DNA of 64,000 nt from Photobacterium sp. DA100 (GCF_029223585.1 NZ_CP119424.1:1860001-1924000); one strand, 5' to 3'; numbered from the stretch's first letter, positions 42,581 to 52,101 are shown. Made by a program: numbers and translations. Notes: generated by a model not told the origin, from the sequence alone.

Positions 42581-43027
42581 CTAAGACTTTGAAGTAGCTT
42601 CCATTCGCTCTCTTAGCTCTATAACAAGTGGATTCTCTGTATATTGAAAAATCCTTTCGGGAACCGCAAATACAAGTCGTTTCCCTATAGTGCCGCTTTC
42701 CTTTAGCTCAACAATGATTCTTTCCGGTTTTCCTTTCTCGCCGTAAACGTGCTTAATTTCATTGAAATCAACAAGCTGGCTCGAATCGCCTTTCTTAAAG
42801 AGCAAATAGTCACCGTAATCTATCACTTCATAAGACACATCACTCAGTTTTCTCTTATACAGAATAAAAGCCACAACACTCATAAATATAGGTATGAGTA
42901 ACGCGAAGAGGTTTTCTTTATAAACACCAGAGACAAGAACAAAAATCAAAAAACCAACGATAAATACCAAAGACACCAATAACAGTGCCTCTTTTTGAAC
43001 TAACGTTGAGCCCGTTAACTTTCTCAT
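42581..43027 (-). CDS. Small membrane protein, PH-like domain, hypothetical
   Basis: 148 residues from the Met giving MRKLTGSTLVQKE (AAGGGG upstream). Two TM segments (about 15-37 and 40-58), then a cytosolic beta-rich region (YEVIDYGDYLLFKKGDSSQLVDFNEIKHV) reminiscent of bacterial PH-like membrane proteins. Function unknown; single gene. Confidence 0.65.
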   Translation of the reverse strand: MRKLTGSTLVQKEALLLVSLVFIVGFLIFVLVSGVYKENLFALLIPIFMSVVAFILYKRKLSDVSYEVIDYGDYLLFKKGDSSQLVDFNEIKHVYGEKGKPERIIVELKESGTIGKRLVFAVPERIFQYTENPLVIELRERMEATSKS

Positions 43028-43276
43028 TGCGATATTCCCCTTCCATTTGGGCATATAAATCCATTTACAGCCTGTCTACTTTAAACCACTTTAGTGCCTA
43101 GTTCATATCCCCAAAACGTCATCTTGCCTTCGCTTGCTTACGCGCTTTTTTCTTCACCTATAAATCAGCCAACCAAGCCACTAGTAATATCTTTTAATCT
43201 TTGGCACTCTGTAATGCTGCGCTCATTTTACCGCAGTGGCTGCGTCAGCAGTTTCAATAAATTAAATAGGTAAAAT

Positions 43277-44071
43277 ATGAAGTTTCCACAAACACTTCCA
43301 AGCACTCATCAGCAGCTTCTAGAAAAAATCATTGCGGCTTTCTCGCAGGATCCTCGCATTCTCGGTATTGGTGCCAGCGGCTCGTTTGCTGCTGATTCCA
43401 TGGACAAGTACAGCGATCTCGATTTGGTTATCGCGGTTGAACCCTCTGAATTCGACGACATCATGAAAGAGCGTTTCGAGATCATTGACCGTGTTGAGGG
43501 CAAACTCGCCGCCTTTACCGGAGAACACGTCGGTGAACCACGTCTGGTTATCGCCCTGTTCGAACCAAATACTGTGCACGTCGACCTCAAGTTCGTTGCC
43601 CTGCCGGATGCCGCTACCCGTGTTGATGAGACAAAAGTCGTGTGGGAGCGGGAAAGTTACCTATCGGATGTCTACCAACACTCCCAGCACCATTTCCCAC
43701 AACCGGATCCACAATGGATTGAAGACAGGTTCTGGATCTGGACCCACTACGCGGCAACCAAAATTGCCCGAGGCGAATATTTTGAAACGCTTGAGTTTAT
43801 TTCCTTTATCCGCCAGGTTGTGCTGTCACCTCTGGCATTGAAACAAGGCGGTTTCACCCCATTCGGCGTGCGCAAGGTCGAAAAGTACCTGCCGGAATTT
43901 GCCAAACAACTTGAAGAAACGGTAGCGAAACCTGAACCGGCCTCTTTGACCAAAGCGGTGAAAAAATGCGTAGGGCTTTATCTTGAGCTGCGCGAGAAAG
44001 AAACGGTGAACACCAACGCCGAAGCCCAAACGGTTGCGGAGGCCTACCTCAACAAAGAGTGTGGCGAGTAA
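43277..44071 (+). CDS. Nucleotidyltransferase-fold protein
   Basis: 264 residues. GASGSFAADSMDKYSDLDLVI (about 33-53) is the GS-x10-DxD signature of the polymerase-beta nucleotidyltransferase fold, with a third carboxylate likely in HVDLKFV. The remainder is helical, as in aminoglycoside and lincosamide nucleotidyltransferases. Substrate unknown; resistance activity is not implied by fold alone. No clear Shine-Dalgarno: AGGTAA lies 5-6 bases before the ATG. Confidence 0.8.
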   Translation: MKFPQTLPSTHQQLLEKIIAAFSQDPRILGIGASGSFAADSMDKYSDLDLVIAVEPSEFDDIMKERFEIIDRVEGKLAAFTGEHVGEPRLVIALFEPNTVHVDLKFVALPDAATRVDETKVVWERESYLSDVYQHSQHHFPQPDPQWIEDRFWIWTHYAATKIARGEYFETLEFISFIRQVVLSPLALKQGGFTPFGVRKVEKYLPEFAKQLEETVAKPEPASLTKAVKKCVGLYLELREKETVNTNAEAQTVAEAYLNKECGE

Positions 44072-44097
44072 TAACCTCAAGTTAATCCTATAAATGA

Positions 44098-44123
44098 AAT
44101 AGAGCCTCAAGTGAGGCTCTATT
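44098..44123. terminator. Terminator between nucleotidyltransferase gene and rpiR
   Basis: AATAGAGCCTC (44098-44108) pairs with GAGGCTCTATT (44113-44123), 4-base loop. It overlaps the last codons of the convergent rpiR gene. Confidence 0.75.
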
Positions 44124-44952
44124 GGGTATCTTTGCACATTAAACTCACCGCCAAGGTCTGGGCCAGATAGACCGAGCAACTGAGTGAGCGGAAGCCCAAA
44201 TTATCCCCTTCCTGCACCTCGAAGCAGACATCCATCTTGTTGCCCTGCTCCATCATTTGGTTATCGGTGATGGCAATAATCGGCACCTTCTTTTGGTAAG
44301 CAAGGTCGATAACGTCGGTGGTTTCCGGCGCATATGGGCTGAAAGTGAAGGTAACCAATACGTCTCTCTCACCCATCAGGCGGGTCAGCGGCGATAGCAT
44401 CCCACCGTTATCATCAATCAATACAACATTGTTATTGGATTTCATCAAGGCATACCAAAGGTAGAAAGCCACGGGATACGCCCGCCGCATACCCTGGATG
44501 TAAATCGTCTCGGCCCCTTCAAGCAAGCTAACCGCCCTGTCCAGCTTCTGTGGCGACACCGTGATTTGCAGCTGCTCCATGGCCTCAATATTTGCCGCGC
44601 CGAAATCATGGAAAATCGCCGCGGCGGAATCCGGGCCAAACTCCGCTTCATTCTTCGCCTTGCGTACCCGCTCTTTGTAATCACGCGGGCGGTTGAAGTA
44701 GTGATCCCGAAAAACGGCTTGCATCGAGCTGAACCCAGAAAAGCCCATGGCATTGGAGAAACGGCTAAGGGTGGACAACGGCACACCGGCCTGCTCGGCG
44801 ATGGTAACCATGGTTTCGACAGCCACCAGCATTGGCTGGGCCATGGCAAAGTCGGCCACCTGCTGTAGACGCGGACTCAAGTCGTCATAGCGCCTGACAA
44901 TGTGATCTTTGAGGGTATCTAAATCGGTAGGAACAAGCTCGGCTACTTCCAT
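44119..44952 (-). CDS. RpiR/MurR-family regulator of the inositol cluster
   Basis: 277 residues. N-terminal HTH_6 domain (about 15-90: LSPRLQQVADFAMAQPMLVAVETMVTIAEQAGVPLSTLSRFSNAMGF) and a C-terminal SIS sugar-phosphate domain (about 130-255, IYIQGMRRAYPVAFYL, VTFTFSPYAPETTDVIDLAYQKKVPIIAITD). It is the last gene of the iol group, separated by a terminator. RpiR-type IolR repressors of inositol genes are known in rhizobia and enteric bacteria, with an inositol-pathway phosphate as ligand. The role here is inferred from that and from position. Confidence 0.87.
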   Translation of the reverse strand: MEVAELVPTDLDTLKDHIVRRYDDLSPRLQQVADFAMAQPMLVAVETMVTIAEQAGVPLSTLSRFSNAMGFSGFSSMQAVFRDHYFNRPRDYKERVRKAKNEAEFGPDSAAAIFHDFGAANIEAMEQLQITVSPQKLDRAVSLLEGAETIYIQGMRRAYPVAFYLWYALMKSNNNVVLIDDNGGMLSPLTRLMGERDVLVTFTFSPYAPETTDVIDLAYQKKVPIIAITDNQMMEQGNKMDVCFEVQEGDNLGFRSLSCSVYLAQTLAVSLMCKDTQ

Positions 44953-44978
44953 ATCTTGATGCTCTCCTGCGCTGAACC

Positions 44979-45003
44979 AAAAAAGCCCTGCAATCAGCAG
45001 GGC
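44979..45003 (-). terminator. Terminator at the end of the iol operon
   Basis: On the minus strand GCCCTGC and GCAGGGC (44997-45003 and 44985-44991) form a 7-bp stem followed by six T. It separates iolJ from rpiR. Confidence 0.85.
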
Positions 45004-45013
45004 AAAGTTTTTA

Positions 45014-45841
45014 TTACGACAGCAGTTTGAAATTACGAATCGCTTCTTCCTTCACCAAAGGCATTGCCTTCTTCATGAAATAAATCCGGTCAAACTTCTC
45101 TGGCTCTTCATTCATGAAGTCGCGAAGTCCATGCCCCAGCGCCTGGCGCAAGCAGGTACCGATGTTGAATTTCGATACGCGGGTACGCTTGAGCACTTCC
45201 ATATCCTCATCGCGGATCCCGCTGGTGCCATGGATAACCAAGGGAATATCCACCATGCTGGCAATCTTGTCCAAGCGGCCAAAATCAATGGTGCAGGTTG
45301 GCTCGGTCAAGCGGTGTACATTACCCACCGATACAGCAACACAGTCGGCACCACTTTCCTTGGCGAAGCGGGCGGCTTCTTCTGCTTCGGTATAGATTGA
45401 TTTGATGTGGTCGCGGCCTTCATCATAAGGCACCGAGCCAATCTCGCCTTCGACCGAAGCGCCCAGCGCGTGGGCAACGTCGGCCACGGCGCGGGTACGG
45501 GCGATATTCTCTTCGAGCGGCAGCTGGGAGCCATCGAACATCACCGAGCTAAAGCCGGCTTTCAGCGCGCGGAACACGATCTCTTCCTCATAGGTATGAT
45601 CGAGGTGCAGACACACCGGCACCGAGCTGTTTTTCGCCAGCGCCAGGAACATCGCCGCTGCGGTTTCTACCCCGTAGAAGTCCGCCACATCCTTGTTGCA
45701 GGCCAGGATCACCGGCTTGTTCACTGCCTCAGCCGCTTCGACAACCGCACGGGCATCTTCGTAACCGAATACGTTGAAGCAAGGAACTGCATAGTCGGAA
45801 GCCGCGGCTTCAGGCAAAAGATCTTTTAAATTGACGAGCAT
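45014..45841 (-). CDS. iolJ: 6-phospho-5-dehydro-2-deoxy-D-gluconate aldolase (class II)
   Basis: 275 residues, class II aldolase family. Zn site: LHLDHTYEEE and later VIHGTSG with GSVPYDEGRD between; product-release end RVSKFNIGT. Fructose-bisphosphate aldolases share these, but placement with iolB, iolC, iolD and iolE identifies the inositol enzyme, which splits DKGP into dihydroxyacetone phosphate and malonate semialdehyde. It lies 17 bases after iolB. Confidence 0.85.
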   Translation of the reverse strand: MLVNLKDLLPEAAASDYAVPCFNVFGYEDARAVVEAAEAVNKPVILACNKDVADFYGVETAAAMFLALAKNSSVPVCLHLDHTYEEEIVFRALKAGFSSVMFDGSQLPLEENIARTRAVADVAHALGASVEGEIGSVPYDEGRDHIKSIYTEAEEAARFAKESGADCVAVSVGNVHRLTEPTCTIDFGRLDKIASMVDIPLVIHGTSGIRDEDMEVLKRTRVSKFNIGTCLRQALGHGLRDFMNEEPEKFDRIYFMKKAMPLVKEEAIRNFKLLS

Positions 45842-45858
45842 AGTGGAAAGCCTCCGTG

Positions 45859-46728
45859 TTATTTGAACTTGGCGATCATGTCCTTGATGCCAGGGATCGT
45901 TTCGACTTGGTATTCGTGGTGCGGATCAAAATGCTGGATCAATGACTTCTCGGTTTTACCGACGATGATGGTGAAGTAGTACATCTCGTAACCCGGCGCT
46001 GCCACACTTGGATGGTAGCCTTTGTCGATGGCGATCACCGAGCCGGTACGGACGTGGTAAACCGGGCCGAAGTCATCTTCATGCTCGTAGAGGAACTGGG
46101 CACCGAAGCCGAAGTCTGGGTTGAAGCGGAACTGGTACACTTCTTCGTACAATGTCTCTTTGCTGCCATCAGGCTTAACTCGATCTTCATCGTGCTTGTG
46201 AGGAGGGAAGCCAGACCAACCACCGGCACCAACAGTAAACAGCTCACTGACCAATAGGCGTCCACGGTTGTCGGCATTCGACTGGCCCAGTACGTGTTTG
46301 ATCTTACGGTGGGTTTTAGTGTCATCCGAGCCGTACTGAACGATATCGACATTCTCTTCGCGGATGCAGAAAGGTTCCAGTGATTGTTCGAACTTACCCC
46401 CGGCGATCATCACATCAGCCGTATCGCTGACACAGTCAATGGTTGCGCTGTAGCCAAGCGGCACATAGACCGCTTCAGGGTTGCCATCCCATACCGATTT
46501 ACGCTTACCGATATTGTCGTACACTTCGGTCTTCTCGCCATTGGTCACAGTGATCGAACAGGTGCCGCCAGCAAGGACGATAACGGACTCGTAACCTTCA
46601 ACAACATGCTGGTGCTGCTCACCCTGCGCCAAACGGACTTGGTTGAAATAACACAGCGGTGTGACTTCATCGTTCACATCGATGATAGGTTGGTTTTTAT
46701 TATCAAACGGTGGGATATGCTTACCCAT
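45859..46728 (-). CDS. iolB: 5-deoxy-glucuronate isomerase
   Basis: 289 residues, two cupin halves. Conserved elements include SGFPPHKHDED in the metal-binding half, YEEVYQFRF and VIAIDKGYHPSVAAPGYEMYYF. The enzyme isomerises 5-deoxy-glucuronate to 5-dehydro-2-deoxy-gluconate in the inositol pathway. GAGAG lies before the ATG. A long, structured spacer separates it from iolC. Confidence 0.92.
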   Translation of the reverse strand: MGKHIPPFDNKNQPIIDVNDEVTPLCYFNQVRLAQGEQHQHVVEGYESVIVLAGGTCSITVTNGEKTEVYDNIGKRKSVWDGNPEAVYVPLGYSATIDCVSDTADVMIAGGKFEQSLEPFCIREENVDIVQYGSDDTKTHRKIKHVLGQSNADNRGRLLVSELFTVGAGGWSGFPPHKHDEDRVKPDGSKETLYEEVYQFRFNPDFGFGAQFLYEHEDDFGPVYHVRTGSVIAIDKGYHPSVAAPGYEMYYFTIIVGKTEKSLIQHFDPHHEYQVETIPGIKDMIAKFK

Positions 46729-46806
46729 GACTCTCTCCTCACTGCCTGATTAACCTTGGGATGTAATCAGCACAGCCATGTAATAATTGGTTCTGTATAA
46801 AGGGAA

Positions 46807-46876
46807 TAAAAAAGCCGGGTCTCGATGGTGTGTGCAGATAGAGGACTGAAAGTAACTACGCTGCACTGACCCGGCT
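46807..46876 (-). promoter_or_regulatory. Nested hairpin between iolC and iolB (possible attenuator/terminator)
   Basis: On the minus strand AGCCGGGT (46869-46876) pairs with ACCCGGCT (46813-46820), followed by six T. Inside, GTGCAG (46861-46866) pairs with CTGCAC (46832-46837). The 70-base structure ends in a T-run, so it could stop transcription between iolC and iolB. Confidence 0.6.
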
Positions 46877-46915
46877 GACCGAAATACCTTTAATCACTTC
46901 GTCCGGAGGTGACTG

Positions 46916-47911
46916 TTAAAGGCTTTGTTCTCTGGTCTCAATAAAGTCGAATAATTGTTCCTTGGTCGGCATCGCTTCGGTACAGCTGTTGCCGCTGACA
47001 TTGATCGCCGCCGCTGCCGAACCGTGCTTGACGCCGTCTTCCAGCTCGCCGCCGTTAACCAGGGTCCAGATCAGGCCGCCAGCGAATGAGTCACCCGAGC
47101 CGAACGGCTTCTGTACCTCAACGCGGAAGATCCCCTGCTGGAACTTGTGGCCGTCGCGGCAGTACACTTTCGAACCGAACTCGCCCGCTTTAATCACTAC
47201 CACTTGGGTATTGGCGCGCAGGAAGCGCTCGGCGGTGGCATCGTCGTCCTTGTTGCCCGGTGCCAGCACGGTTTCCATCATGTCGAATTCTTCTCGGTTG
47301 CCGATCACGATATCGGAAAGGCCCGCGGCAATGCCGTAGTAGATAGACGCATCGACATCGGTACGCCATGAATATGGACGGTAGTCGACATCCAGTACCA
47401 CTAGCGTATTGCTGCGGCGCGCATGCTCCATCGCAATAAGCGTGGCTTCGCGGCTTGGGCTTTCAGACAGCGCCGTACCGGTGACCACCAACACTTTCGA
47501 GCTGGCAATGTAGGCTGGGTCGATCTGCTCTGGCTTGATGGTCAAGTCAGAGGCCTTGTTGCGGTAAATCAGAACCGTACAGTCACTTGGCTTCATCTCG
47601 GTAAACGCGACGGAAGTGCGCGAGCCCGAGTTGTCGGTCATCATGCCGTCAAGGTTGATGCCCTGGCCTGACATGTACTGCTTCACGTAGCCGCCGAATG
47701 CATCATCAGCGACGCAACCAATAAACCCGACCTTGCCGCCAAGCTTGCTCACAGCCACTGCGATATTGGCTGCCGAGCCGCCGACGAATTTGTTGAAGCC
47801 TGAAATATCAGCCATGTCCGTGTTTGATTCACGGGCGTAAAGGTCTACGCCCGCACGTCCCAACACGATGGCATCCAGCTTGCGGTCTTGCTGAAGTGCA
47901 ATCTTTGTCAT
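46916..47911 (-). CDS. iolC: 5-dehydro-2-deoxygluconokinase
   Basis: 331 residues, PfkB kinase fold. N-terminal AIVLGRAGVDLYA and GGSAANIAVAVSKLGGK; C-terminal GSGDSFAGGLIW with the catalytic Asp. Length and position in the cluster fit IolC, which phosphorylates 5-dehydro-2-deoxy-gluconate. Some bacteria carry IolC fused to an IolJ-like domain; here the two are separate. Confidence 0.92.
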   Translation of the reverse strand: MTKIALQQDRKLDAIVLGRAGVDLYARESNTDMADISGFNKFVGGSAANIAVAVSKLGGKVGFIGCVADDAFGGYVKQYMSGQGINLDGMMTDNSGSRTSVAFTEMKPSDCTVLIYRNKASDLTIKPEQIDPAYIASSKVLVVTGTALSESPSREATLIAMEHARRSNTLVVLDVDYRPYSWRTDVDASIYYGIAAGLSDIVIGNREEFDMMETVLAPGNKDDDATAERFLRANTQVVVIKAGEFGSKVYCRDGHKFQQGIFRVEVQKPFGSGDSFAGGLIWTLVNGGELEDGVKHGSAAAAINVSGNSCTEAMPTKEQLFDFIETREQSL

Positions 47912-47923
47912 GGTCCGTTCCTA

Positions 47924-49099
47924 TTACTCGTAATCAACCCAAGCTGCGTTCTGGTCTGCCGACTCGACGCACTTCTCACACAGGCGCACGCCTTCGATAC
48001 CGGCATCGATACCCGGGAACCAAATACCCGCAAGGGTGGCTTGGTCGTCGCGGTCTGCCGCGTCGAATGCCAGTGCAAAGCGGTGGTACAGGTTTGCCCA
48101 AGACTCGAAGTAACCTTCAGCGTGACCACCGCCAACGCGGTTGGCTGCCACACCTTCGGCATCTTGGTACAGGTAGCCCATACCACGGTCTAGGATGCGA
48201 GGTGGCTCGCCCTGGATTTCGTAACGAAGCTGGTTTGGCTGCTCGTCCCACCACTCGATAGACGCTTTAGAGCCGACGATGCGGATCTTCTGCTGGTGCA
48301 TAGAGCCTGAGTTCACGGCTGATGCCCAAAGCGTACCGACTGCACCGCCTTTGAACTCCAACATCACGTGGGCATTGTCTTCTAGCGGCGCGCGCGACTT
48401 GATGAAGCTCTGGCGCATGCAAGACAGGCGGTCGACTTCCAGGCCGGTCATCACTTCGCACAGGTAGAAAGCGTGGGTACCGATATCGCCTAGTACGTAA
48501 GTTGGGCCAGAAACCTCTGGGCTTACACGCCACTTCAGGCCCGGATCGTTCAGCTCGTACTCTTCGTTGTGGAATCCGTGTGCGAACTGCATGTTGATAA
48601 CGCGAATCTCACCCAGGTCGCCACGCTTGACCATTTCACGCGCCTGCTGAACCATTGGGAAACCGCTGTAGCCGTACATCACGCCGATAACACGGTTGTT
48701 TTTCGCTGCGATCTCCTTCAGTTCTTCGGCTTCTTCAGTCGTGAAGGTGATTGGTTTTTCACACACCACGTGTAGGTTCGCTTCCAGCGCCGCCTTACAG
48801 ATTTCGTAGTGGGTCGAGTTCGGAGTAGCGATAGAAACAGCCTGGATACCGTCTTCGCGCTGGGCTTCTTGCTCGAACATCTCTTTGTAGTTGGCGTAGC
48901 AACGGTCGCCGTCAAGGCCTAGGTTCTCACCGAAATCACGGCAGCGTGCAGGGTCGAGATCGAAAGCACCCGCTACCAGCTTGAACAAGCCATCGCGCTG
49001 CGCGGCATTACGGTGCGAGTAACCGATCTGGCTACCACGGCCGCCGCCTACCATTGCCCAGCGGATTGGTTGGTCAAAATGACGTTCTTCATTAAACAT
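47924..49099 (-). CDS. Gfo/Idh/MocA-family dehydrogenase (inositol-type)
   Basis: 391 residues. NAD(P)-binding MVGGGRGSQIG near residue 16; the catalytic-helix motif is CEKPITF (about 113-119), later GDIGTHAFYL. Longer than classical IolG (about 335-345), closer to scyllo- or secondary inositol dehydrogenases found in iol clusters (IolX/IolW-like). It may oxidise an inositol isomer to the inosose used by IolE. The isomer is not determined. The stop is 12 bases before iolC, so one operon. Confidence 0.8.
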   Translation of the reverse strand: MFNEERHFDQPIRWAMVGGGRGSQIGYSHRNAAQRDGLFKLVAGAFDLDPARCRDFGENLGLDGDRCYANYKEMFEQEAQREDGIQAVSIATPNSTHYEICKAALEANLHVVCEKPITFTTEEAEELKEIAAKNNRVIGVMYGYSGFPMVQQAREMVKRGDLGEIRVINMQFAHGFHNEEYELNDPGLKWRVSPEVSGPTYVLGDIGTHAFYLCEVMTGLEVDRLSCMRQSFIKSRAPLEDNAHVMLEFKGGAVGTLWASAVNSGSMHQQKIRIVGSKASIEWWDEQPNQLRYEIQGEPPRILDRGMGYLYQDAEGVAANRVGGGHAEGYFESWANLYHRFALAFDAADRDDQATLAGIWFPGIDAGIEGVRLCEKCVESADQNAAWVDYE

Positions 49100-49226
49100 G
49101 GTTCACTCCTTGGCAGGCATCACGACTTCATACTGTGATACCTGCGGGTAAATTATTGGAAATATTAAGATTTAAATGTTCGGAATTCGTTTTAGCTTAG
49201 GAGCCGCGAGCTTACACATCGCGTCC

Positions 49227-51098
49227 CTATACACCACGTCTCTGGGTTGCTCGGCCTTCTTCCCAATCCGCGACTTTCTTCGCGGTGTGCTCGTTGCGAG
49301 TCACTTCAGGTAGCCCAACTTCCCACCAGCAGTCACACTTAGACCATGCTGCCGGTGATACCGGATCGATATCCACCACAATCACGTAGGTGCGGTCAGC
49401 TTCTTTAGCGCGGGCAAAGGCGGCATCGAACTCGTCGATAGAAGTCAGCTTCTCGGAAATCGCCCCTTGTGCTTCGGCGTGCTTGGCGAAATCAACACGG
49501 GCCAGCTCGCCATCTGGGCGGCGGCAGTCTGCCAGCAGGTTGTTGAACGACTCGTTACCGGTGTTGTTCTGCAGTTTGTTGATGACCGCGAAACCGCCGT
49601 TGTCACACACCACCACAATCATCTTGTGGCCAGTCAGTACCGATGAGTAGATGTCTGAGTTCTGGATCAGGTATGAACCGTCACCCACCAGCACCACGAC
49701 ATCGTTGTCTGGGTTGGCGATTTTCGCGCCCCAGCCACCGGCAATCTCGTAGCCCATGCACGAGTAACCGAAGTCGATATCGAATTTGCCGATCTGGTAG
49801 TTCTGCCAGTTCATTGACAGCTCAGCCGGCAGGCCGCCTGCTGCGGTCAGTACGGTGTCGCCTTTTTCCATCGACGTGTTCAGCTTGCCGATCACTTCTG
49901 CGTAAGACGACATGCCCGGTAGCAAGTCACCCTCTTGTGGGTGAGTACGGCGGTGCACCAGCTCTTTCCACTCATCGGCTTCCGCTTTGGCTTTTGCCGA
50001 CCATTCATCGCCTGAACGCCAGTCGCCAAGTAGTGCAGACAACTTGGTCATGGATGTTTTGGCATCGCCCAGTACTGGGTAAGACATGTGCTTGATGGCG
50101 TCGAATTTCGCCACGTTGATGCTGATCAGTTTCATCTCTGGGTTCTTGAAGACAGTCCAAGAGCCGGTGGTGAAGTCCTGCAGGCGGGTACCGATAGCCA
50201 ATACCACGTCAGCTTCATTGGCCATGTGGTTGGCAGAGTCTGAACCGGTTACCCCGATTGGGCCGGCATTCAGCGGGTTGTCCTGCAGCATGGTGGCGCG
50301 ACCGGCAATGGTCTCGACCACAGGGATATTGTGCTTGCCGGCAAAGTCCGCCAGCTCGTCAGTCGCCAGCGAGTAGTGAACACCGCCACCCGAGATGATG
50401 AGCGGCTTCTTCGCTTGCATCAGAATCTCTTTCGCTTCTTCCAGCACGATCATTTCTGGCTCTGGACGGCGAATGCGGTGTACCTTCTCGGCAAAGAACA
50501 CTTCAGGGAAGTCGTAAGCCACACCCTGGATATCCTGCGGCAAGCCTAGGAATACCGGGCCACAAGTGGCAGGGTCTAGCATGGTATCAAGCGCTTGTGG
50601 CAACGTGTGCATTAGCTGAGATGGCGACAGAACGCGGTCCCAGTAGCGGGTTAGCGGCTTGAAGGCATCGTTAGATGTCACAGACGGATCTTCGAAGTTC
50701 TCCGGCTGCTGCAAAACTGGATCTGGCAGGCGGCTAACATAGGCGTCACCTGAGATAAGTAGAAGAGGTAGACGGTTAGTGTGCGCGATACCGGCAGCCG
50801 TTACCATGTTGGTCGCACCTGGGCCGATAGAGCTGGTTGCAATACCGATTCGGCGACGTTGGTTAGCTTTCGCGTACGCAATGGCCGCTGTTGCCATCGA
50901 CTGTTCGTTCTGACCGCGCCAGGTTGGGATTTTATCTTCAATATTCTTTAGCTGCTGGCCAAAGCACGTCACGTTACCGTGACCGAAAATCGCAAAGGCG
51001 GCACCAAAAAGTTGTTCTTTCTTTCCATCAATTTCAATCATTTGTGCTGCAAGGTACTTAGCAAGCGCTTCAGCAACAGTCAGGCGTACAGTTTTCAT
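49227..51098 (-). CDS. iolD: 3D-(3,5/4)-trihydroxycyclohexane-1,2-dione acylhydrolase
   Basis: 623 residues, ThDP-dependent family. N-terminal KTVRLTVAEALAKYLAAQ, the E-type glutamine-rich region, RGQNEQSMATAAIAYAKAN; C-terminal ThDP/metal motif GDGSYLIQN followed by CDNGGFAVIN. It hydrolyses the ring of trihydroxycyclohexane-dione to 5-deoxy-glucuronate. The start is 109 bases downstream of the iolE stop, across two GC hairpins. Confidence 0.94.
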   Translation of the reverse strand: MKTVRLTVAEALAKYLAAQMIEIDGKKEQLFGAAFAIFGHGNVTCFGQQLKNIEDKIPTWRGQNEQSMATAAIAYAKANQRRRIGIATSSIGPGATNMVTAAGIAHTNRLPLLLISGDAYVSRLPDPVLQQPENFEDPSVTSNDAFKPLTRYWDRVLSPSQLMHTLPQALDTMLDPATCGPVFLGLPQDIQGVAYDFPEVFFAEKVHRIRRPEPEMIVLEEAKEILMQAKKPLIISGGGVHYSLATDELADFAGKHNIPVVETIAGRATMLQDNPLNAGPIGVTGSDSANHMANEADVVLAIGTRLQDFTTGSWTVFKNPEMKLISINVAKFDAIKHMSYPVLGDAKTSMTKLSALLGDWRSGDEWSAKAKAEADEWKELVHRRTHPQEGDLLPGMSSYAEVIGKLNTSMEKGDTVLTAAGGLPAELSMNWQNYQIGKFDIDFGYSCMGYEIAGGWGAKIANPDNDVVVLVGDGSYLIQNSDIYSSVLTGHKMIVVVCDNGGFAVINKLQNNTGNESFNNLLADCRRPDGELARVDFAKHAEAQGAISEKLTSIDEFDAAFARAKEADRTYVIVVDIDPVSPAAWSKCDCWWEVGLPEVTRNEHTAKKVADWEEGRATQRRGV

Positions 51099-51137
51099 TG
51101 TCTTCCTCGATATTCAGTACCCGATGGGGCATCCCTA

Positions 51138-51195
51138 CCCCGGCCACACCTCCCAGTTGGTTCGGCCGGGGATTCATTAGGGGGCTAGCACCCCC
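51138..51195 (-). promoter_or_regulatory. Two GC-rich hairpins between iolE and iolD
   Basis: CCCCGGCC (51138-51145) pairs with GGCCGGGG (51164-51171); GGGGG (51180-51184) pairs with CCCCC (51191-51195). No T-run follows either in the minus direction. Their form suggests transcript processing or differential stability rather than termination. Confidence 0.5.
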
Positions 51196-51207
51196 AGGGG
51201 TTCTTTG

Positions 51208-52101
51208 TTACAGGCCGTACTTGTTCGCGTAGCCAGTGATATTCTCGTAGGCTGTTTTCGCGTAAGTCAGTGGGTGTGCTTTGGCAGGGTCCTGCTCGGC
51301 TTCAACCAGTAGCCAGCCTTTGTAGTCACGCTCTTTCAGTGCAGCGAAAACGTCGTCGTAATCAACGTCGCCAGTACCAGGAACGGTGAATACACCATCA
51401 AGAACTGCGTTAAGGAATGATTTGTCTGCATCACGAGCGGCCTTCATTACGTCTAGGCGTAGGTCTTTAAAATGCATGTGGCCGATGCGGTGGCCCCAGC
51501 GCTTGATCATAGTGACAGGGTTACCGCCACCGTAGGTGATATGGCCAGTGTCCAGTGTTAGGTGAACCGCGTCGCCAGTCAGTTCCATCATTAGGTTGAT
51601 GTCATCTTCTGTTTCACAGATGGTGCCCACGTGATGGTGGAAAGACAGCTTGATGTCATGCTCGTTTAGTAGGTACTCAGCAACAATAGTGAGTTTTTCA
51701 CAGTAAGCTTTCCACTCGTCCATCGTCAGGATAACGCGCTGAGATAGTGGGGTATTGATGTCACCGTGAACTGTGTTGCTCACTTCACCGAATACCATCG
51801 CTTTACAGCCTGCCGCTTTCAGCAGTTTGATGTGATCCTGCATGGCTGCAATTTCTTCTTCCGCCGTCAGCGTCATCAAGTTACCGCTGTACCAGCCAGA
51901 TGCCAGAACCAGACCGTGTTTCTCTAGAAGAGGGATAAGTACTTCTGGCTCGCGAGGGTATTTGGTACCTAGCTCAGTACCGGTAAAACCTGCTTCAGCC
52001 ATTTCGCTCAAACATGTCTCCAATGGGATCTCGCCACCCAGTTCTGGCATATCATCGTTAGTCCAAGTCAGTGGGCTGATTCCGTATTTCACATTGCTCA
52101 T
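51208..52101 (-). CDS. iolE: myo-inosose-2 dehydratase
   Basis: 297 residues, TIM-barrel. Opens VKYGISPLTWTNDDMPELGG, then TGTELGTKYP, FHHHVGTICETEDDI, LTLDTGHITYGGG and HMHFKDLR, all typical of IolE. It dehydrates 2-keto-myo-inositol. First gene of the minus-strand iol operon, divergent from the MFS transporter. GGAGAAC lies before the ATG. Confidence 0.94.
   Translation of the reverse strand: MSNVKYGISPLTWTNDDMPELGGEIPLETCLSEMAEAGFTGTELGTKYPREPEVLIPLLEKHGLVLASGWYSGNLMTLTAEEEIAAMQDHIKLLKAAGCKAMVFGEVSNTVHGDINTPLSQRVILTMDEWKAYCEKLTIVAEYLLNEHDIKLSFHHHVGTICETEDDINLMMELTGDAVHLTLDTGHITYGGGNPVTMIKRWGHRIGHMHFKDLRLDVMKAARDADKSFLNAVLDGVFTVPGTGDVDYDDVFAALKERDYKGWLLVEAEQDPAKAHPLTYAKTAYENITGYANKYGL

Noticed and set aside
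43277..44071. Aminoglycoside resistance gene
   Set aside because: The nucleotidyltransferase signature alone does not identify an antibiotic substrate; no mobile context around it.
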